Origin: Mucisphaera sp965279675
GTDB taxonomy: Bacteria > Planctomycetota > Phycisphaerae > Phycisphaerales > Phycisphaeraceae
Assembly: GCF_965279675.1 (NCBI RefSeq)
Contig: NZ_CBDIIJ010000002.1
Location: forward strand, 1,984,001 to 2,048,000
Length of the DNA: 64,000 bases
Direction of reading: 5' to 3'
This document shows, in pieces, positions 1 through 8,172 of the stretch. Each line of letters starts with the position of its first letter. Position 1 is the first letter of the stretch. The position numbers were made by a program, and so were the translations under genes. The notes under the pieces are model-generated. The model worked only from the letters and a program-made list of their open reading frames with translations. It did no database searches and was not told the DNA's origin.

Positions 1-1
1 G

Positions 2-118
2 CCCATCCACTACCTCCCCCTCCAGGACGACATCGCCTCCGTCGCCTACTGGTACCAGTCACTACCCACGCCAACCTTCCCGACACTCCCGCACCGCGAC
101 CAGCTCGAAGTGGTCTAG
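2..118 (+). CDS. C-terminal fragment of a GH172 (DUF2961) family protein
   Basis: An open frame enters from the left edge and stops with TAG at 116-118, giving 38 residues. It contains DDIASVAYWYQ followed by a proline-rich tail and LPHRDQLEV. That DDI-SVAYWYQ ending, close to the C-terminus, is what I know from DUF2961/GH172 proteins, a family that includes difructose dianhydride I synthase/hydrolase and arabinofuranosidases. The gene is cut by the window edge, so the catalytic part is not visible. It lies just upstream of and co-directional with the PhyH-like gene (22 bases apart), and next to a sugar-uptake operon, which fits a carbohydrate role. Family call from a short tail only. Confidence 0.6.
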   Translation, partial: PIHYLPLQDDIASVAYWYQSLPTPTFPTLPHRDQLEVV

Positions 119-140
119 CCCAGCTACAAAGAGATAGAAC

Positions 141-938
141 ATGAACACCACCACACTCACCGTCGCCGACCAGTACGCCCAGCAGGGCTTCTACATCGCC
201 ACCGATCCCGTCATCTCACCAGAGCTTGTCCAGGCCGCCGAACAAGGCATGGAAAGAGTCCGCCAGGGCGAGTACCGCACCGGACAACCTCCCTTCGACT
301 CCCCATGGAAGCCAGGCGACGACGACACCAAACTCTGCAAGATCGAGATGCCCAACCTCGCCGACCCCGACATCCAACAAGCCATCGCCAGCCCGCAACT
401 AGGCGAGCTCGCCGCACGACTCACCGGCGCAAAGATGGTCCAGGTCTGGTGGGTCCAACTTCTCCACAAACCCTCCGTCGATCCCAACAAAGCGGGGGGC
501 CCCGCCGTCGGCTGGCACCAGGACGCCCAGTACTGGCCCGAATGGACCGACGACTCCGAACTCTTCACCGCATGGCTCGCCATCTCCGACGTCACGCCCG
601 AAGCCGGACCCATGGCCTTCGTCCCCGGATCACACCACGCCGGACTCTTCGAAGGCGGCGACTTCTTCTCCTCCGACCTCGACCAGCTCAAAAAGAACAT
701 CCAACTCCCACCAGGCGTCGCATGGGAAGAAGTCCCCTCCATCCTCAAGCCGGGCGGGGTCTCCTTCCACCACCGCCACACCCTCCACGGCTCGGGCATC
801 AATACCTCAGACAGCCCCCGTAAATCCTTCGCCATCCACCTCCGCACCGAAAAATCTACCCTCACCGACCACCCCCGCGTCCTCACTCAATACATCGACG
901 ACGAAGAAAAGTGCCCCGTCATCTACGGCAAACGCTGA
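141..938 (+). CDS. Phytanoyl-CoA dioxygenase (PhyH) family Fe(II)/2-oxoglutarate oxygenase
   Basis: 265 residues, a normal length for bacterial PhyH-family enzymes, which use Fe(II), O2 and 2-oxoglutarate to hydroxylate small organic substrates in the cytoplasm. The iron-binding facial triad is visible: H126 and D128 in GWHQDAQYW and the distal H216 in TLHGSG, with R235 (AIHLRT) suited to hold 2-oxoglutarate. The segment PMAFVPGSH before the distal His is typical of the family. ATG at 141 follows an AAAGAG-like ribosome site. It is 22 bases after the GH172 fragment and converges on the PfkB gene with an 18-base gap. Substrate unknown; the position beside sugar genes hints at a sugar or osmolyte substrate, but this is inference. 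Confidence 0.85.
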   Translation: MNTTTLTVADQYAQQGFYIATDPVISPELVQAAEQGMERVRQGEYRTGQPPFDSPWKPGDDDTKLCKIEMPNLADPDIQQAIASPQLGELAARLTGAKMVQVWWVQLLHKPSVDPNKAGGPAVGWHQDAQYWPEWTDDSELFTAWLAISDVTPEAGPMAFVPGSHHAGLFEGGDFFSSDLDQLKKNIQLPPGVAWEEVPSILKPGGVSFHHRHTLHGSGINTSDSPRKSFAIHLRTEKSTLTDHPRVLTQYIDDEEKCPVIYGKR

Positions 939-956
939 CACAACAAAAGCCTCAAC

Positions 957-2090
957 TCATCCCGCCGACATCACCGGCCCGTCACCCACCACACGCCACC
1001 CCGGCAGCGCAAGACGCACCGGATGACTCGCCCACCCACGCTCAATCCGCCGCTCAACCTCCGCCCAAGCTGGCACCGCGCTCACCGCGTCCGCTGACGC
1101 CACACTCGCCGCCCCCACACCGACCGCCGAACGAATCGCCAGCTCAGGCCCTTCGCCCCGCAGCAGCGCCGCTAGCAAACCCGCGATCGTGCAATCGCCA
1201 GCGCCCGTCGTCCCCACCACCTCGGTTTGATAGCACGGCACATACAACCGACGCCCCACCCACGCATCCACAGCCAAACCAAGCACCTTCACCACACGAT
1301 CCAAGCGCCCCACATCATCACCCGTCCGCAGGTACAGCCCCTCATCGCCCAGCTTGATCGCCACGATCCCCGCCCTCATCGCAAGCAGACGCTCACCCAC
1401 CCGATCCAACGCCTCGATCGTCAACGCCGGCACCTCCCCGTCCAGCATCGTGCACACCTCGTCATAACTCGGCACAAACAGATCAACCTCAGGCAGCACC
1501 CGAGCCAGCCAGCCCCGCCAATCCACCCGCCCCGTCTCCGAAGCCGGGTCAATCGCCGCCATGTCCAGCGACGTCACCAGCCCCTCGCCATGCGCACGCT
1601 CAAAGATCCCCCGCATCGCCTCACCCCCATCCACCTGCAGGTTCCGCATCAGAGGCGGGTAACCAAAATGCAGCAGCCGCGCACCCCTTAGCGACCCAGC
1701 CGGCACATCCTCAAGCCCGAACGTCGCATTGGCCCCCGGACAGTGAAGGAAATAACGATCCACGCCAGGCGGGCTGATCACCACCGTATAACTCGTCGTC
1801 TCACCCGCCACCCGACGCATCCGCTCCGCTAGCGAAGCCTCATAACCCTCAAGAATCGCAACCACCTCACCCGCAAACGTATCCTCCCCCAGCTTCCCGA
1901 GCAGGGCCGTCGCCACCCCCAGACGATGCAGCGCCAGCCCCGTATTCGCCACCGCACCCCCCGTCGACATCAACGCCGGACCCACCTCCGTCAACGCACC
2001 CGGCACCAGCGCCCCATCGCCATGCGTGAACGCCGGGATGATGTCCAGACAGATATGCCCCGCCACCACGACCTCAGCCGCCTTCGCCAT
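957..2090 (-). CDS. PfkB-family carbohydrate kinase
   Basis: About 377 residues of a ribokinase/PfkB fold that transfers phosphate from ATP to a sugar or sugar-acid hydroxyl in the cytoplasm. Signature 1 is STGGAVANTGLALHRLG (about residues 42-58). Signature 2 is VVGTTGAGDCTIAGLLAAL, around residues 280-300, whose GAGD Asp is the catalytic base. The ATG at 2090 is preferred because AAAGGTGGG lies just before it; an in-frame GTG at 2099 is the alternative. It is the last gene of the minus-strand operon and its start overlaps the end of the Gfo/Idh gene by 17 bases, implying translational coupling. The natural substrate cannot be read from sequence; it probably phosphorylates the product of the upstream oxidoreductase or aldolase. 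Confidence 0.85.
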   Translation of the reverse strand: MAKAAEVVVAGHICLDIIPAFTHGDGALVPGALTEVGPALMSTGGAVANTGLALHRLGVATALLGKLGEDTFAGEVVAILEGYEASLAERMRRVAGETTSYTVVISPPGVDRYFLHCPGANATFGLEDVPAGSLRGARLLHFGYPPLMRNLQVDGGEAMRGIFERAHGEGLVTSLDMAAIDPASETGRVDWRGWLARVLPEVDLFVPSYDEVCTMLDGEVPALTIEALDRVGERLLAMRAGIVAIKLGDEGLYLRTGDDVGRLDRVVKVLGLAVDAWVGRRLYVPCYQTEVVGTTGAGDCTIAGLLAALLRGEGPELAIRSAVGVGAASVASADAVSAVPAWAEVERRIERGWASHPVRLALPGWRVVGDGPVMSAG

Positions 2091-3261
2091 CGGGCCCACC
2101 TTTCACCGAATCAACCGTCACCGTCCGACCCGTCGCTTCCGACGCAAGAGCCGCCGTAAACAAATCATGCGATGCCGCAGCCTCCTCCGGACGCGCACAC
2201 GTAAACGGCTGCATCATCCCCTCACGACCATGCACCAACTCATCGCAGAACGCAGCCCACATCTGCAGAATCGAATCCGAGAACCCAAACTCAAAGATCC
2301 CACCCGTGATCGTCGGATAAGCCGACTTGTAAGCCGTATCCACCACGTGCCACGCCTGCTCACCTCCCGACACATAAGGCAGCGACCGCAGACACTTCGG
2401 GTCCTTCGTCGAAAACGCCGCAGAAAACGCCGTCCCATTGATCCGAATAAACCACGTGTTCGCATGACCCGGCGCAATCCGCTTCGTCGAAAGCACCATC
2501 GGCACCGCCTCACCGGCATGCTCGAACGTCGTCGCCAGGATCGCGTTGTCCCACGTCTCGCACGCCACCAGCTCACCCTCAGCCCCAGGCCGCTCCCGCA
2601 TCACATTCGCCAGCAACGCCCGCACCTCCCCCGGCCGCCACCCATACCGAAGCGGCAAATGCAGAACATGCATCCCCAGATCACCCATGCACCCATAAGC
2701 CCCGTTGCTCGCAATCATCCGCTTCCAGTTGATCGCCTTATTAGGATCCAGATCCGAGGAGTGCCAGAACCCCGCCTCCACATCAATCAGCTTCCCGAAC
2801 CGACCCTCCTCCACCCACCGCGTAATCTGATAAGCCCCGGGAAAAAAAGGAAACTCCGAAGAGCACCGCACCAGCACATCCGGGTGCTCCTCAATCACCG
2901 CCATGATCTTCCGATTCGCCTCCCGATCAATCCCAAACGGCTTCTCGCCCAGCAGATGCTTCCCCGCACGAACAATGTCCATGTACAGCCGCTCGTGCAG
3001 ATGATGAGGCACCGCGCAGTAAACCGCATCGATCTCCGGATCATCCAGCAGCACCCGATAGTCCGCTAGCGCCTTCTTCACCGTCGGCACGTGCGCTTCA
3101 AACCAGCCCGTCGCCGCCGGATTCGGATCACAAACCGCCGTGATCATCGGCACGAAATCAACCTCACCGAGATGACACCACCGCCCAACCGCCGAGGCGA
3201 ACTCTCGCCCCATCAGCCCACACCCAATCACACCAAAACGAATCTCTCGCTTCGCGCCCAT
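2074..3261 (-). CDS. Gfo/Idh/MocA family NAD(P)-dependent oxidoreductase
   Basis: 395 residues. An N-terminal Rossmann fold with GVIGCGLMGREFA (residues 10-22) binds NAD(P), and the family's EKP motif (GEKPFGID, residues 105-112) carries the Lys thought to act in catalysis. The C-terminal half forms the family's substrate-binding sheet. Members oxidise or reduce sugars, inositols and glycosides at a ring carbon. The gene begins only 2 bases after the aldolase stop, with GGGAAG overlapping that stop as ribosome site, and overlaps the PfkB gene downstream. The context suggests it oxidises the imported sugar before aldol cleavage, or acts with the GH4 enzyme, which uses redox chemistry itself; this is inference. 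Confidence 0.9.
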   Translation of the reverse strand: MGAKREIRFGVIGCGLMGREFASAVGRWCHLGEVDFVPMITAVCDPNPAATGWFEAHVPTVKKALADYRVLLDDPEIDAVYCAVPHHLHERLYMDIVRAGKHLLGEKPFGIDREANRKIMAVIEEHPDVLVRCSSEFPFFPGAYQITRWVEEGRFGKLIDVEAGFWHSSDLDPNKAINWKRMIASNGAYGCMGDLGMHVLHLPLRYGWRPGEVRALLANVMRERPGAEGELVACETWDNAILATTFEHAGEAVPMVLSTKRIAPGHANTWFIRINGTAFSAAFSTKDPKCLRSLPYVSGGEQAWHVVDTAYKSAYPTITGGIFEFGFSDSILQMWAAFCDELVHGREGMMQPFTCARPEEAAASHDLFTAALASEATGRTVTVDSVKGGPDGEGG

Positions 3262-3263
3262 GC

Positions 3264-4103
3264 TCAGCTTCCCTTCACCAAGTGAATCGCGTCAGCAGCA
3301 GACATCCCCTCATGCACCACCGCCATCAGCGCCCGCGTGATACCCGCCGGCCGCTCATGCTGGATCACATTCCGCCCGTAAACAATCCCCCGTGCACCCG
3401 TCTTCATCAGCCGCTCGGTCCGCTCGAGAATCACCTCGTCCGACACCTTCCCGCCCCCACGCACCAGCACCGGGATCTCACCCGCCGTCTCAATGATCTG
3501 CGGATAATCGCTCGGATCATCCGTCGGGTCCGCTTTGATGATGTCCGCCCCCAACTCCACCGCCTGACGAACCAACGGCAGGATCTTCTCCGGATCACCA
3601 TCCACCATGTACCCGCCCGCCTTCTCGTTCGCCTGGAACACCAGGGGCTCAATCATCAGAGGCATCGCCGCCTCATCCGTCATCGGCTTGAGCTTCAGGA
3701 TGTTCTGGATGCACTGATCCGTCACCTCCGGCTGCTCCGGAATCTGAAACAGATTGACCACCACACACGCCGCATCCAACCGCACCGCCTGCTTCACCGG
3801 CTCCTCAATCATCCGACTGAACAACGCCCGAGGCAGCTTCTTCCCATACACATTCGCCACATCCGTCCGCAGCACCAGCGACGGCTTCTGACGACCCGGC
3901 AGCCGCTGCAGCATCCCCGCCTGACCCACCGTCAACTGAATCGCGTCAGGTGACGCATCCACCAACGTCTCGATCGCCCTCCCGATGCTCTCCAAACCAC
4001 CCCGAATAAAACCGAGCTCATTGAAAAAACCATGGTCGATGGCCACGTCAAAACAGCAACCCGACACCGCGTTGAACAACCGCTTGATCCGATAGTCTTT
4101 CAT
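3264..4103 (-). CDS. Class I aldolase, DeoC/LacD/FbaB-like family
   Basis: 279 residues of a TIM-barrel aldolase. The N-terminal AIDHG (residues 21-25) and the lysine in ADIIKADPT (K190), the likely Schiff-base residue, mark the DeoC/LacD/class I fructose-bisphosphate aldolase superfamily. Reaction: reversible cleavage of a phosphorylated or non-phosphorylated sugar through a Lys imine, in the cytoplasm. GAGG eight bases before ATG (4103) sets the start. It sits in the sugar operon, 43 bases after the permease gene and 2 bases before the Gfo/Idh gene. The partner PfkB kinase could supply a phosphorylated substrate. Exact substrate (tagatose bisphosphate, a 2-keto-sugar acid, or other) is not resolvable by reading. 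Confidence 0.85.
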   Translation of the reverse strand: MKDYRIKRLFNAVSGCCFDVAIDHGFFNELGFIRGGLESIGRAIETLVDASPDAIQLTVGQAGMLQRLPGRQKPSLVLRTDVANVYGKKLPRALFSRMIEEPVKQAVRLDAACVVVNLFQIPEQPEVTDQCIQNILKLKPMTDEAAMPLMIEPLVFQANEKAGGYMVDGDPEKILPLVRQAVELGADIIKADPTDDPSDYPQIIETAGEIPVLVRGGGKVSDEVILERTERLMKTGARGIVYGRNVIQHERPAGITRALMAVVHEGMSAADAIHLVKGS

Positions 4104-4146
4104 CGATACACCTCATCTTTCCTGTCAATCACAGACCATCAAAGAC

Positions 4147-5016
4147 TCAACCCTTGATAGCACCCAGCTGAATCCCCCGAACCAACTGCTTCTGAAGCAG
4201 CACAAACACCACAATCATCGGTATCACCGCCATCGTCACCGCCGCCATCATCAGATGCGTCGCCTGACCCGACGTCGTATCAAAAGCCAACAGCGCAATC
4301 GGCAGCGTGAACTTGTAATCACTCCGCAGCATCACCAGCGGCCAGAAGAACGAGTTGTAATTCCCCATGAACGTCAGAATCGTCAGCGTCACCAGACCCG
4401 GACGAGCCAACGGCATCACAATCTCCCAGTAAATCTGCCACTTGCTCGCGCCATCAATCGCCGCCGCCTCATCCAAAGACGGTGGAATCGTCAGCATGAA
4501 CTGCCGCAACAGAAAAGTCCCGAACGCTGTGAAAGACGCCGGAATGATCAGCCCCGCCAGCGTGTCCACCAACCCCAGACTGATCATGATCTGATAGTTC
4601 GGAATCATCATCACCAGCCCAGGCAGCATCATCGTCGAGAGATACAGCAGAAACACCCACTCACGACCCGGCCAACGCAGACGCGCAAACGCAAACGCCG
4701 CCATCGACGACGTGAACACCTGCAGAAACGTCACCCACGTCGCCACGAATAGACTGTTCATATACGCTCGCGCAAACGGCACACGCTCAAACACCTCCAG
4801 ATAATTCCCCCACTGAAACCCGCCCTCGCCAGGCAGCCAACTCGCCTCACCCAGATCGCTCACACTCTTCACACTCGTCAGCAACATCCACACAAACGGC
4901 AATACCAGCAGAAAACCCATCAACGCCAGAAGCACGTTCAACAGCAATCCGCCAACGTACCGCCGCCGCGCCGCGGCCCCCACAGGATGATGGGTGATCG
5001 ACTCAGTCATTGACAT
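4147..5016 (-). CDS. Carbohydrate ABC transporter permease, MalG-like
   Basis: About 289 residues with six hydrophobic helices typical of the MalG/CUT1 permease class; it forms half of the inner-membrane channel for sugar import. The cytoplasmic EAA loop, LDEAAAIDGASKWQIYWEIV, docks the ATPase, and the C-terminus QLVRGIQLGAIKG is a standard ending of this class. ATG at 5016 is chosen because GGGA lies six bases upstream; ATG 5010 is possible. The start overlaps the end of the partner permease gene, so the two are translationally coupled. No ATPase gene is in the operon, so a shared MsmX/UgpC-type ATPase encoded elsewhere probably powers it, as known for other CUT1 systems. Confidence 0.93.
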   Translation of the reverse strand: MSMTESITHHPVGAAARRRYVGGLLLNVLLALMGFLLVLPFVWMLLTSVKSVSDLGEASWLPGEGGFQWGNYLEVFERVPFARAYMNSLFVATWVTFLQVFTSSMAAFAFARLRWPGREWVFLLYLSTMMLPGLVMMIPNYQIMISLGLVDTLAGLIIPASFTAFGTFLLRQFMLTIPPSLDEAAAIDGASKWQIYWEIVMPLARPGLVTLTILTFMGNYNSFFWPLVMLRSDYKFTLPIALLAFDTTSGQATHLMMAAVTMAVIPMIVVFVLLQKQLVRGIQLGAIKG

Positions 5017-6499
5017 ACCGATTCCCAAACTTCCAGTTGAATAGCGTCACCCCGAACACCAGCAAAAACAAAACCCACGACACCGCCGAAGCCAGCCCCA
5101 GCCGACCCGTCACAAACCCCTCCAGATACACGTGCATCTCCAGCGTCGTCGTCGCTCCCGCCGGCCCCCCATTCGTCATCACCCGCGCCATCTCAAACCC
5201 GCCCTGCAAACCCGCGATCGTCGAGATCACCACAATGAAAAACGTCGTCGGCGCCAGCTGCGGCCACGTCACACCCCAGAACCGCTGAAACCGCGAAGCC
5301 CCATCGATATCCGCTGCCTCGTAAAGCTCCTCGGGCACATTCGTCAACGCAGCCAGATAAAGCAGCATGTTGTTCGAACCCACCGCCGCCCAGAGCGCCG
5401 TAATCATCAAAGCCGGCTTCGCATAATCAGGATCATTCAACCAGCTAGGCGGGGCCAACCCATCCTCCGCCATCCCCGGCAGATGAAAAGCCACCACCGC
5501 CAGACCCAACACCACAAACTGACCCACCAGACTCACCAGCCCGATCACCAGCGCCGCATCAAAACCGCTCCACGGCCTGCTCGGGAAACGAGCCTCCGAC
5601 CCTAGCCTCTTGAGTTGATACAAACCCACCAGCACCACCATCACCGCCAGCACCCACCACGTCGCCGCCGTCATCGACCACTGCGAAGCCACCACCACCG
5701 GAACCAGACAAACACCCACCGGCAACACCGCCGCCCGACCATCCAACTCACCATCCAGATAAGACCGCCGCATCCGACCCAGCCCCCAGCCAAGCAGCAA
5801 CGCCACCAACCCGTAACCCACAAACAACAACGATTGCACCACCACACCCGGCAGACCCTGCACCACCACCGCCAAGCCATCCAGCACCGGCTCCAGCCCA
5901 CGGTTCACCGGCCCCGTCTCCCGGCTGTACATCTTCTTCCACACCAGAAACGTCGCCACACCCGCCACAAACGAAGGCGTGTAGAAGATCGTCCGGTAGA
6001 ACGTGTTCCCGAAGATCGGCCCACCAATCAGCAACACGCTCAACACCGACAGCAGCATCACCACCATCGCCGACCACCCCATCCCGATCGCCACCAGCAC
6101 CACACAACTCGAAGCCAGCCCCAGACTCCCCAGCAACCAGGCCAGCACACGCCCCCCACCACCACGAGGGTCCTTGCTCAGCAGCATCGCAAACGTCAGC
6201 GATCCCATCACCGCGAACGGTATCCCCATCATGAAAAACAGCGTGTTCCCCAGATAAATAAGAAACTTCGCGTCCCACGAAAACGCATCGCCCACCGAGA
6301 ACATCTCAATAAAGTTCCCCAGACCAACAAACTCGAGGTTCCCGTCCTCCTTGTACTTGTTGTGAAGCGTGATATCCCAGTTCGTAAACGCCATCATCAG
6401 GCTGAAAAACACCGGAAACACCGTGAACACCAGCACCCCCACGATGTTCGGGCTCAGGAACAACAACCCCGCCGCCAGATCCGAACGCCGACGCTTCAC
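5003..6499 (-). CDS. Carbohydrate ABC transporter permease, MalF-like, with large internal insertion
   Basis: 498 residues, against roughly 290-320 usual for CUT1 permeases of this type. The N-terminal LLFLSPNIVGVLVFTVFPV and the C-terminal half, including the EAA loop ELYEAADIDGASRFQRFWGV, are orthodox. The extra length lies roughly between residues 110 and 340 and is itself rich in hydrophobic stretches, so it may add membrane helices and a periplasmic or cytoplasmic loop. The start is GTG at 6499 and overlaps the TGA of the solute-binding protein gene (GTGA, 4 bases), indicating coupled translation. It pairs with the downstream MalG-like permease. Function as sugar importer subunit is firm; the role of the insertion is unknown. 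Confidence 0.9.
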   Translation of the reverse strand: MKRRRSDLAAGLLFLSPNIVGVLVFTVFPVFFSLMMAFTNWDITLHNKYKEDGNLEFVGLGNFIEMFSVGDAFSWDAKFLIYLGNTLFFMMGIPFAVMGSLTFAMLLSKDPRGGGGRVLAWLLGSLGLASSCVVLVAIGMGWSAMVVMLLSVLSVLLIGGPIFGNTFYRTIFYTPSFVAGVATFLVWKKMYSRETGPVNRGLEPVLDGLAVVVQGLPGVVVQSLLFVGYGLVALLLGWGLGRMRRSYLDGELDGRAAVLPVGVCLVPVVVASQWSMTAATWWVLAVMVVLVGLYQLKRLGSEARFPSRPWSGFDAALVIGLVSLVGQFVVLGLAVVAFHLPGMAEDGLAPPSWLNDPDYAKPALMITALWAAVGSNNMLLYLAALTNVPEELYEAADIDGASRFQRFWGVTWPQLAPTTFFIVVISTIAGLQGGFEMARVMTNGGPAGATTTLEMHVYLEGFVTGRLGLASAVSWVLFLLVFGVTLFNWKFGNRYVND

Positions 6500-8145
6500 A
6501 ACGAGTCCCCCTCACCATCAGATTCATGTAGTTTCCCCAGCGATCGATAGTAAGCCCGAAGAAACGGATTGCTCACCCACGCCGCCGGGATCGGTCGCCC
6601 CTCAGCCTTGAGCGCATCGATCTCCGCCTGCAACGCCAGCCCACGCTCGTAAGACGCCCGCAGACCCGGATCCCGCTCCACCCGCTTCGCGATCTCACGG
6701 TTGAGCGTCGCCTCCGTCCGCTCCGCCGCCACCTCCGCCGAGATCATCCCCGCCAGGTAACGATCCCGAAAATCCTTAATCTCCTGCTCCACCACCGTCG
6801 GCAACACGAACGGGCTGTACTCATCTCCAATCGCAATCGTCTCCGCGATCCGCGCCGCCGGCCCATGCAGACCCCACTCATTCGGATACGCCTCAGGCCG
6901 AAGATAAGCCTCGGTCCGCGTAAACGCCGGGTTAGGCGGGAGCGCATCCGCATCCTCAACAATCAGCTGGTTGTAAGCCTCACTCGCCAGATAAGCCAGA
7001 AACAACGTCGCCAACTCAGGATGATCCGTGTCCTTGTAAACAATCGCGCCACGCGTTCCGATACTCGTGTTCGCAAACCCACCATGAGGCGGCTCAGCAA
7101 ACCCAAGCTCACCCAATTGCTCAAAGTGCCTCAGCTGCAGCAACCAGTACCGCCCACCCTCGATCATCCCGTACTTCCCCGCCCCGAACATCGGCAGGTC
7201 CGCACCCCCATAAGCCTGAGCCGATGAAAACGCATCGATGTCATCAGGCGTCGGCACAATGTTCAGGTCATACATCCACCGCCGACCCCGCTCCAGCGAC
7301 GACGCATACCGAGGATCATCCAGCACCGAAGCCGTCATCGTCTCGTTGAAGCGCGACAACCCCAGCCCGCGATGCATCCGCACCCAGTCGATCTTGTTCA
7401 GAAAGAACACCTCCCGTCGCTGCAGACCCTCGTTCGCACGCTCACAGAACGCAACCCCAATCCGCTCAAACGTCTCAAAGTCCCAACGCTCAGGCGGCGG
7501 ATCCATCCCCAGCGAACGAAACAGGTCTACGTTCACCGTCAGAAAACTCGACGACACATTCCCGGGGAACATGTACTGCCGACCATCCACGAGCAACTCC
7601 GGCTCCAACGCCGCATACGTCCGCGACAGATCAAACCCCATCTCCTTCGCACGCTCCGTCACGTCCAGCAGCACCCCCATCTCCACGAACATCCGCATGC
7701 TCGAACCGTTGAACACGTCCATGATGTCCGCCGCCACACCCGACACCGCCTGAATCTTCTGCTTCGTATCATCTCGGCTCGCCGTATCCAGCCGCACCTC
7801 CGCCAAAGGCAGCCGCACCGTCACAGGTAGCGACGACGCCACCACCGACCCGTCAAACACATCCGCCACACCCGGCTGCACCGCCACAACGTCGTCCACC
7901 AGCGTCTCCGGGATCTCCTCCCGAAGCGCTGCCGCTTCATCCACCGAACCCACCACCACCTCCATGTGGTGCTCCGTCTGCATCTGCCAACGATGAAACC
8001 GATTGACCTGCTCGCCCCGCGTCGGTGCCGGGTCCGTCACCCAATAAAGCACCGTCACCCGACTCGACAGATCCGGATAGCTCGCGCGCACCAGCACACT
8101 CGCCACCACCAGCAGCCCAAACAAACTGGCAAACAGATACTTCAT
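6496..8145 (-). CDS. Extracellular solute-binding protein, sugar ABC transporter
   Basis: 549 residues. An N-terminal hydrophobic segment (MKYLFASLFGLLVVASVLV) is followed by a family 1 type periplasmic binding protein, with VTVLYWVTDPAPTRGEQVN at the start of the fold and later regions such as GKYGMIEGGRYW and PNPAFTRTEAY typical of sugar-binding proteins. It lacks an evident lipobox Cys, so it may be membrane-anchored by its uncleaved N-terminal helix or be soluble. It would capture an oligosaccharide and hand it to the two permeases encoded next. It is 27 bases after the GH4 gene and overlaps the MalF-like gene by 4 bases. Ligand unknown; alpha-galactoside or uronide is suggested by the GH4 neighbour. 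Confidence 0.87.
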   Translation of the reverse strand: MKYLFASLFGLLVVASVLVRASYPDLSSRVTVLYWVTDPAPTRGEQVNRFHRWQMQTEHHMEVVVGSVDEAAALREEIPETLVDDVVAVQPGVADVFDGSVVASSLPVTVRLPLAEVRLDTASRDDTKQKIQAVSGVAADIMDVFNGSSMRMFVEMGVLLDVTERAKEMGFDLSRTYAALEPELLVDGRQYMFPGNVSSSFLTVNVDLFRSLGMDPPPERWDFETFERIGVAFCERANEGLQRREVFFLNKIDWVRMHRGLGLSRFNETMTASVLDDPRYASSLERGRRWMYDLNIVPTPDDIDAFSSAQAYGGADLPMFGAGKYGMIEGGRYWLLQLRHFEQLGELGFAEPPHGGFANTSIGTRGAIVYKDTDHPELATLFLAYLASEAYNQLIVEDADALPPNPAFTRTEAYLRPEAYPNEWGLHGPAARIAETIAIGDEYSPFVLPTVVEQEIKDFRDRYLAGMISAEVAAERTEATLNREIAKRVERDPGLRASYERGLALQAEIDALKAEGRPIPAAWVSNPFLRAYYRSLGKLHESDGEGDSL

Positions 8146-8172
8146 CCACAGTCCAGAACGAGAACCAGAAAC

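Noticed and set aside
2026..3069. 347-residue + strand frame across the Gfo/Idh gene
   Set aside because: Antisense shadow, very Arg/Pro/His-rich, without motifs; the opposite frame has clear family motifs.
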